Source: Blautia sp.
Lineage (GTDB): Bacteria; Bacillota; Clostridia; Lachnospirales; Lachnospiraceae
Direction: 5' to 3'
Assembly: GCA_017515945.1 (NCBI GenBank)
Contig: JAFWDX010000161.1
Coordinates: 1 to 8,272 of the forward strand
Length of the DNA stretch: 8,272 nt
Numbering within the stretch: the first letter of the stretch is position 1; the number at the start of each line of letters is the position of its first letter. The notes under the pieces are model-generated. The model saw only the letters and a program-made list of their open reading frames with translations. It was not told the DNA's origin and searched no databases. Shown piece after piece: positions 5,194-8,272 of this stretch. Both the position numbers and the translations under genes were made by a program.

Positions 5194-6369
5194 TCATTCT
5201 TCAAATGTTTCTTCGAACGTTTCTTTGATCTTGTCCCTGAAGCGCCTTTTCTTTTTTTCAGGCTTTTCTGTCCCGGCGGGATCCGTTCTTCCTGATACGA
5301 TATCGTCGTAATGGCGCAGTGCTTCCTTAGCCTCTGAGGTCAGATTAGTCGGCACCTGAACGACAAAGGTGACATAATGATCACCCCGCATGTTCTTATT
5401 GCGGAGCGAAGGAACGCCCTTCCCCTTCAGACGGATCCTGGAATCCGTCTGGGTCCCGGGCTTGACCTGATAGGCCACTTCCCCGTCCACTGTACTGAGC
5501 CGTACCTCGCCGCCCAATGCGGCCTGCGCAAAGGTAAGCGGAGCCGTGGAGTAGATGTCCATGTCATTGCGCTGGAATATCGGATGTCTGGCGACGTTGA
5601 CCTCGACCAGCAGATCTCCTCTGGGACCGCCGTTGCGTCCCGGCTCACCCTTGTCACGGATCCGGATGCTCTGCCCGTTATCAATCCCGGCCGGTATGGA
5701 AACCTGGATCTTTTTTCTGGAGGAGGTATAACCGGTGCCCCGGCAGCTCGTACATTTATCCTTGATGACCTTGCCGGTACCGCCGCACTCAGGGCAGGCC
5801 TGCACATTTCTCACCATGCCGAAGATGGACTGCTGCGTATAAACGATCTGTCCCTCTCCGTGACATCTCGTACAGGTCACAGGGGATGTCCCCGGCTTGC
5901 AGCCGGTGCCGTGACAGGTGGTGCAGGTATCCTTGAGAGAGATCTCCAGCTCCTTGTCTACACCAAACACGGCCTCCTCAAAAGTGATATTCACCCTGGC
6001 ACGCAGACTGGCGCCGCGCATCGGGCCGTTTGAAGCCGCCCTGCTCCTGCCGCCGCCAAAGAAATCGCCGAAAAGATCGCCGAATATATCGCTGAAATCC
6101 GCGCCGCTGAAATCAAATCCACCGGCCCCCGGCCCGCCCTGCTCGAACGCGGCATGGCCGAACTGGTCATACTGACGCCTTTTTTCCGGATCACTCAGGA
6201 TACCATAGGCTTCCGTTGCCTCTTTAAACCTGGCCTCCGCCTCTTTGTCTCCGGGATTTACATCCGGATGGTATTTCTTTGCCAGCTGGCGGTAGGCTTT
6301 TTTCAGTGCCGCTTCATCGGCGTTTCTGTCTACGCCGAGGACCTCATAGTAGTCTCGTTTATCTGCCAT
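5194..6369 (-). CDS. dnaJ: Chaperone protein DnaJ (Hsp40)
   Basis: Co-chaperone that binds unfolded clients and stimulates the DnaK ATPase. The 391 residues have the full type I layout: J domain (1-70) with the essential HPD at 34-36, a Gly/Phe-rich linker (about 78-110), a zinc-binding domain with four CxxCxGxG repeats (cysteines at 149/152, 166/169, 192/195 and 206/209), then the client-binding C-terminal domains (about 220-345). The tail is strongly basic ([12 protein letters not shown]) and ends in ETFEETFEE, encoded by a near-duplicated 12-base unit. The ATG at 6369 is preceded by AGGGAAAAGGAAT. It lies downstream of dnaK, but 282 bases away and beyond a likely partial terminator, so dnaJ may be expressed below dnaK. 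A terminator follows its stop. Confidence 0.98.
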   Translation of the reverse strand: MADKRDYYEVLGVDRNADEAALKKAYRQLAKKYHPDVNPGDKEAEARFKEATEAYGILSDPEKRRQYDQFGHAAFEQGGPGAGGFDFSGADFSDIFGDLFGDFFGGGRSRAASNGPMRGASLRARVNITFEEAVFGVDKELEISLKDTCTTCHGTGCKPGTSPVTCTRCHGEGQIVYTQQSIFGMVRNVQACPECGGTGKVIKDKCTSCRGTGYTSSRKKIQVSIPAGIDNGQSIRIRDKGEPGRNGGPRGDLLVEVNVARHPIFQRNDMDIYSTAPLTFAQAALGGEVRLSTVDGEVAYQVKPGTQTDSRIRLKGKGVPSLRNKNMRGDHYVTFVVQVPTNLTSEAKEALRHYDDIVSGRTDPAGTEKPEKKKRRFRDKIKETFEETFEE

Positions 6370-6403
6370 ATTCCTTTTCCCTGTTTTTGGTGCAAAATGA
6401 CTT

Positions 6404-6484
6404 GTAACTGTTCAGTCACAACCTCCTTTACAGTTACGAGGCCAGGCGCAGGCTCCTTTCGTCGCATTGGAAGAGCGTCTGGCC
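6404..6484 (+). mobile_element. Truncated MITE copy in the dnaK-dnaJ gap
   Basis: Begins GTAACTGTTCAGTCACAACC and continues with the ACAGTTACGA module, then the GGCCAGGCGC...GCGTCTGGCC hairpin (6440-6484). It closely matches the reverse complement of the 1384-1528 copy, but stops at GGCC: the right-hand module and right terminal repeat are missing. Directly after it comes an AGGAGCTGTC end of a different repeat. On the transcribed minus strand the loop of the left-end hairpin reads AAAGGAGGT, a perfect ribosome-binding sequence, but with no credible gene after it. Confidence 0.7.
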
Positions 6485-6486
6485 TT

Positions 6487-6501
6487 AGGAGCTGTCGCGA
6501 A
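6487..6501 (+). repeat. Lone AGGAGCTGTC repeat end
   Basis: AGGAGCTGTCGCGAA matches the left arm of the palindrome at 2785-2799 at 13 of 15 positions. No matching inverted copy was found nearby, so it may be the remnant of an element whose other half was lost together with the right end of the adjacent MITE. Confidence 0.35.
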
Positions 6502-6537
6502 GTATTTGCCATATATCTGATCGCGCCATTAAGCGGC

Positions 6538-6570
6538 AAAAGAGACAGGGGGAAGCAGTGCTTCCCTGTC
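6538..6570 (-). terminator. Intrinsic terminator or attenuator between dnaK and dnaJ
   Basis: On the minus strand GACAGGGAAGC pairs across an ACT loop with GCTTC(CC)CCTGTC, eleven base pairs with two extra C bulged, followed by TCTTTT. A second GACAGGG just upstream offers an alternative 5' arm. Placed after dnaK and before dnaJ, it would let many transcripts end after dnaK. Confidence 0.6.
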
Positions 6571-6606
6571 CCCCTGTCTTATTTCATTTTGCATTATGCT
6601 GTTCCT

Positions 6607-6632
6607 GCCCTTCCGGCTTTTCAGCCGCGGGC
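6607..6632 (-). other. GAAA-tetraloop hairpin just after dnaK
   Basis: On the minus strand GCCC-G-CGGCT-GAAA-AGCCG-GAA-GGGC: a 5-bp inner stem capped by a GNRA tetraloop and a 4-bp outer stem with an internal loop. It begins 19 bases after the dnaK stop. No U-tract follows, so an mRNA-stability or processing role is more likely than termination. Confidence 0.5.
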
Positions 6633-6651
6633 TCTGTCAAACAAAGTTACC

Positions 6652-8272
6652 TTATACTTCTTTATAATCAGCGTCAACGACATCGTCGCCATAGCCTGCT
6701 TCACTGCCTGTATTTGCGGATCCGCCGCCTGTGAAGCCGCTCATATCCGGACCGGCGCCTGCAGCTCCGGCACCCTGTGTCTGCTCATACATCTTGGCGA
6801 AGAGCTTCTGCGCGCTCTCCATCATCTTTTCCTGGGCGGCCTTGATCTCTGCCACCTGGCCGTCGGTCATGTCCTCAGCGTTGGCATATCTGGAAAGGAG
6901 ATCCTTGAGTGCATTGAGGTCTGCCTCGACGCTGGCGCGGTCGGAAGCATCCAGCTTGTCGCCGGCTTCCTTGAGCGCGTTCTCTACCTGGAAGACCATG
7001 GAATCCGCGTTGTTCTTTGTGTCGATGGCTTCTTTGCGCTTGCGGTCCTGAGCCTCAAACTCCGCAGCTTCCTTTACAGCCTTGTCGATCTCAGCATCGG
7101 ACATGTTGGAGCCGGCTGTGATGGTGATGTGCTGCTCTTTGCCGGTGCCCAGATCCTTGGCGGATACATTGACGATACCGTTGGCATCGATATCAAAGGT
7201 AACCTCGATCTGCGGCACACCGCGGCGTGCGGGCGGGATCCCGTCCAGACGGAACTGGCCGAGGGATTTATTGTCGCGGGCGAACTGACGCTCACCCTGT
7301 ACTACGTTGATATCAACTGCGGTCTGGTTGTCGGCCGCGGTAGAGAAGATCTGGCTCTTCTTGGTCGGGATGGTGGTATTTCTCTCGATCAGTCTGGTAG
7401 CGATACCGCCCATGGTCTCGATGGAAAGAGAAAGCGGAGTGACATCCAGCAGCAGGATATCGCCTGCGCCGGATTCGCCGGCCAGCTTGCCGCCCTGTAC
7501 GGATGCGCCCAGAGCCACACACTCATCCGGGTTAAGGCTCTTGCTGGGCTCCTTGCCGGTCAGCTGACGAACCTTGTCCTGTACGGCGGGTATACGGGTG
7601 GAACCGCCGACCAGGAGCACCTGTCCCAACTCGGAAGCAGTGATGCCGGCATCGGAAAGTGCACGGCGGACAGGCTCTGCTGTTTTTTCAACCAGGTCAT
7701 GGGTCAGCTCATCGAACTTCGCGCGGGTGAGGTTCATATCAAAGTGCTTGGGTCCCTCATTCGTCGCGGTGATGAAAGGCAGGTTGATGTTGGTGGTCGT
7801 AGCGGAGGACAGCTCCTTTTTCGCCTTCTCAGCAGCTTCTTTCAGTCTCTGAAGGGCCATCTTGTCGTTGCTCAGATCCACGCCCTCGGTCCGTTTGAAC
7901 TCGGAAAGCATGTAGTCCGTGATCCTCTGGTCAAAGTCGTCGCCGCCCAGACGGTTGTTACCGGCTGTGGCAAGCACTTCGATGACACCGTCGCCGATCT
8001 CGATGATGGATACATCAAAGGTACCGCCGCCGAGGTCGTAAACCATGATCTTCTGCTCTTTTTCATTGTCAAGTCCGTAAGCCAGTGCAGCGGCTGTGGG
8101 CTCGTTGATGATCCTCTTGACATCCAGTCCGGCGATCTTGCCGGCATCCTTGGTTGCTTGACGCTGCGCGTCATTAAAATATGCAGGAACTGTGATAACC
8201 GCCCTTGTAACAGGCTCACCCAGATATCCTTCCGCGTCCTGTTTCAGCTTGGTCAGGATCATAGCGGAAATC
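6652..8272 (-). CDS. dnaK: Molecular chaperone DnaK (Hsp70), 5' end outside the window
   Basis: ATP-dependent chaperone that binds exposed hydrophobic segments under control of DnaJ and GrpE. About 539 residues are visible; roughly 110-115 N-terminal residues lie beyond the right edge, judged from the E. coli alignment. Counting from the Met codon at 8262, the ATPase domain shows [15 protein letters not shown] (27-41), [11 protein letters not shown] (53-63), the phosphate-2 motif [11 protein letters not shown] (75-85), LGGDDFD (105-111) and the adenosine motif [12 protein letters not shown] (216-227). The interdomain linker [10 protein letters not shown] follows at 268-277, then the client-binding domain ([10 protein letters not shown], 361-370), a helical lid and a Gly-rich tail ending [11 protein letters not shown]. 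The linker continues LSLSIET, with Ser where Gly is usual. The in-frame Met at 8262 is internal and not the start. Its heat-shock control region (HrcA/CIRCE or other) is outside the window. Confidence 0.98.
   Translation of the reverse strand, partial: ISAMILTKLKQDAEGYLGEPVTRAVITVPAYFNDAQRQATKDAGKIAGLDVKRIINEPTAAALAYGLDNEKEQKIMVYDLGGGTFDVSIIEIGDGVIEVLATAGNNRLGGDDFDQRITDYMLSEFKRTEGVDLSNDKMALQRLKEAAEKAKKELSSATTTNINLPFITATNEGPKHFDMNLTRAKFDELTHDLVEKTAEPVRRALSDAGITASELGQVLLVGGSTRIPAVQDKVRQLTGKEPSKSLNPDECVALGASVQGGKLAGESGAGDILLLDVTPLSLSIETMGGIATRLIERNTTIPTKKSQIFSTAADNQTAVDINVVQGERQFARDNKSLGQFRLDGIPPARRGVPQIEVTFDIDANGIVNVSAKDLGTGKEQHITITAGSNMSDAEIDKAVKEAAEFEAQDRKRKEAIDTKNNADSMVFQVENALKEAGDKLDASDRASVEADLNALKDLLSRYANAEDMTDGQVAEIKAAQEKMMESAQKLFAKMYEQTQGAGAAGAGPDMSGFTGGGSANTGSEAGYGDDVVDADYKEV

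Noticed and set aside
6330..6539. Small minus-strand open frame between dnaK and dnaJ
   Set aside because: It reads through the MITE and overlaps the dnaJ start. The AAAGGAGGT in the repeat is a loop sequence and the following GTG frame has no recognisable product.
6510..6539. Possible dnaJ promoter TTGCCG, 18 bases, TATATG on the minus strand
   Set aside because: Both hexamers are only 4 of 6 matches, and the -35 overlaps the U-tract of the terminator; too weak to list.

Overview
This window looks like a chromosomal segment of a Clostridia-class Firmicute, most likely Lachnospiraceae. That is an inference from moderate G+C, strong purine-rich ribosome binding sites, protein sequences typical of the group, and the order dnaK-dnaJ-prmA-rsmE-cysteine desulfurase-thiI. 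All six genes lie on the minus strand, so transcription runs from the right edge to the left edge.

From right to left: the 3' five-sixths of dnaK (its start is beyond the right edge), a 282-base gap with a GAAA-capped hairpin and an intrinsic terminator, dnaJ, a clear intrinsic terminator, a candidate promoter for prmA, prmA (ribosomal protein L11 methyltransferase), rsmE (16S rRNA m3U1498 methyltransferase), a NifS/NifZ-type cysteine desulfurase with a terminator overlapping its stop codon, and thiI (tRNA 4-thiouridine synthetase without a rhodanese domain). dnaK and dnaJ are the end of the heat-shock chaperone operon. prmA and rsmE modify the ribosome. The desulfurase very probably feeds persulfide sulfur to ThiI.

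The genes are ordinary. The gaps are not: each of the five gaps between genes, and the stretch downstream of thiI, holds a copy or fragment of one small repeat family. Its ends are the inverted repeat GTAACTGTTCAGTCA. One copy (1384-1528) is flanked by a perfect 8-bp duplication and another (2836-3032) by a 7-of-8 duplication. Ends starting GTAA with 8-bp target duplications are the hallmarks of IS66-family transposition, so these look like IS66-type MITEs (non-coding elements moved in trans). The two clear copies both sit inside older palindromes. A second, unrelated foldback element with 40-bp ends (3048-3208) abuts the rsmE stop codon, and its left part is also built into one of the MITEs. 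Other copies are a tandem 26-bp array, a deletion derivative and a 34-bp minimal palindrome in the prmA leader.

No tRNA, rRNA, CRISPR, riboswitch, transposase gene or defence gene was seen. The most interesting content is the layered, nested architecture of these repeats, and what the transcribed hairpins may do to expression of the operon.
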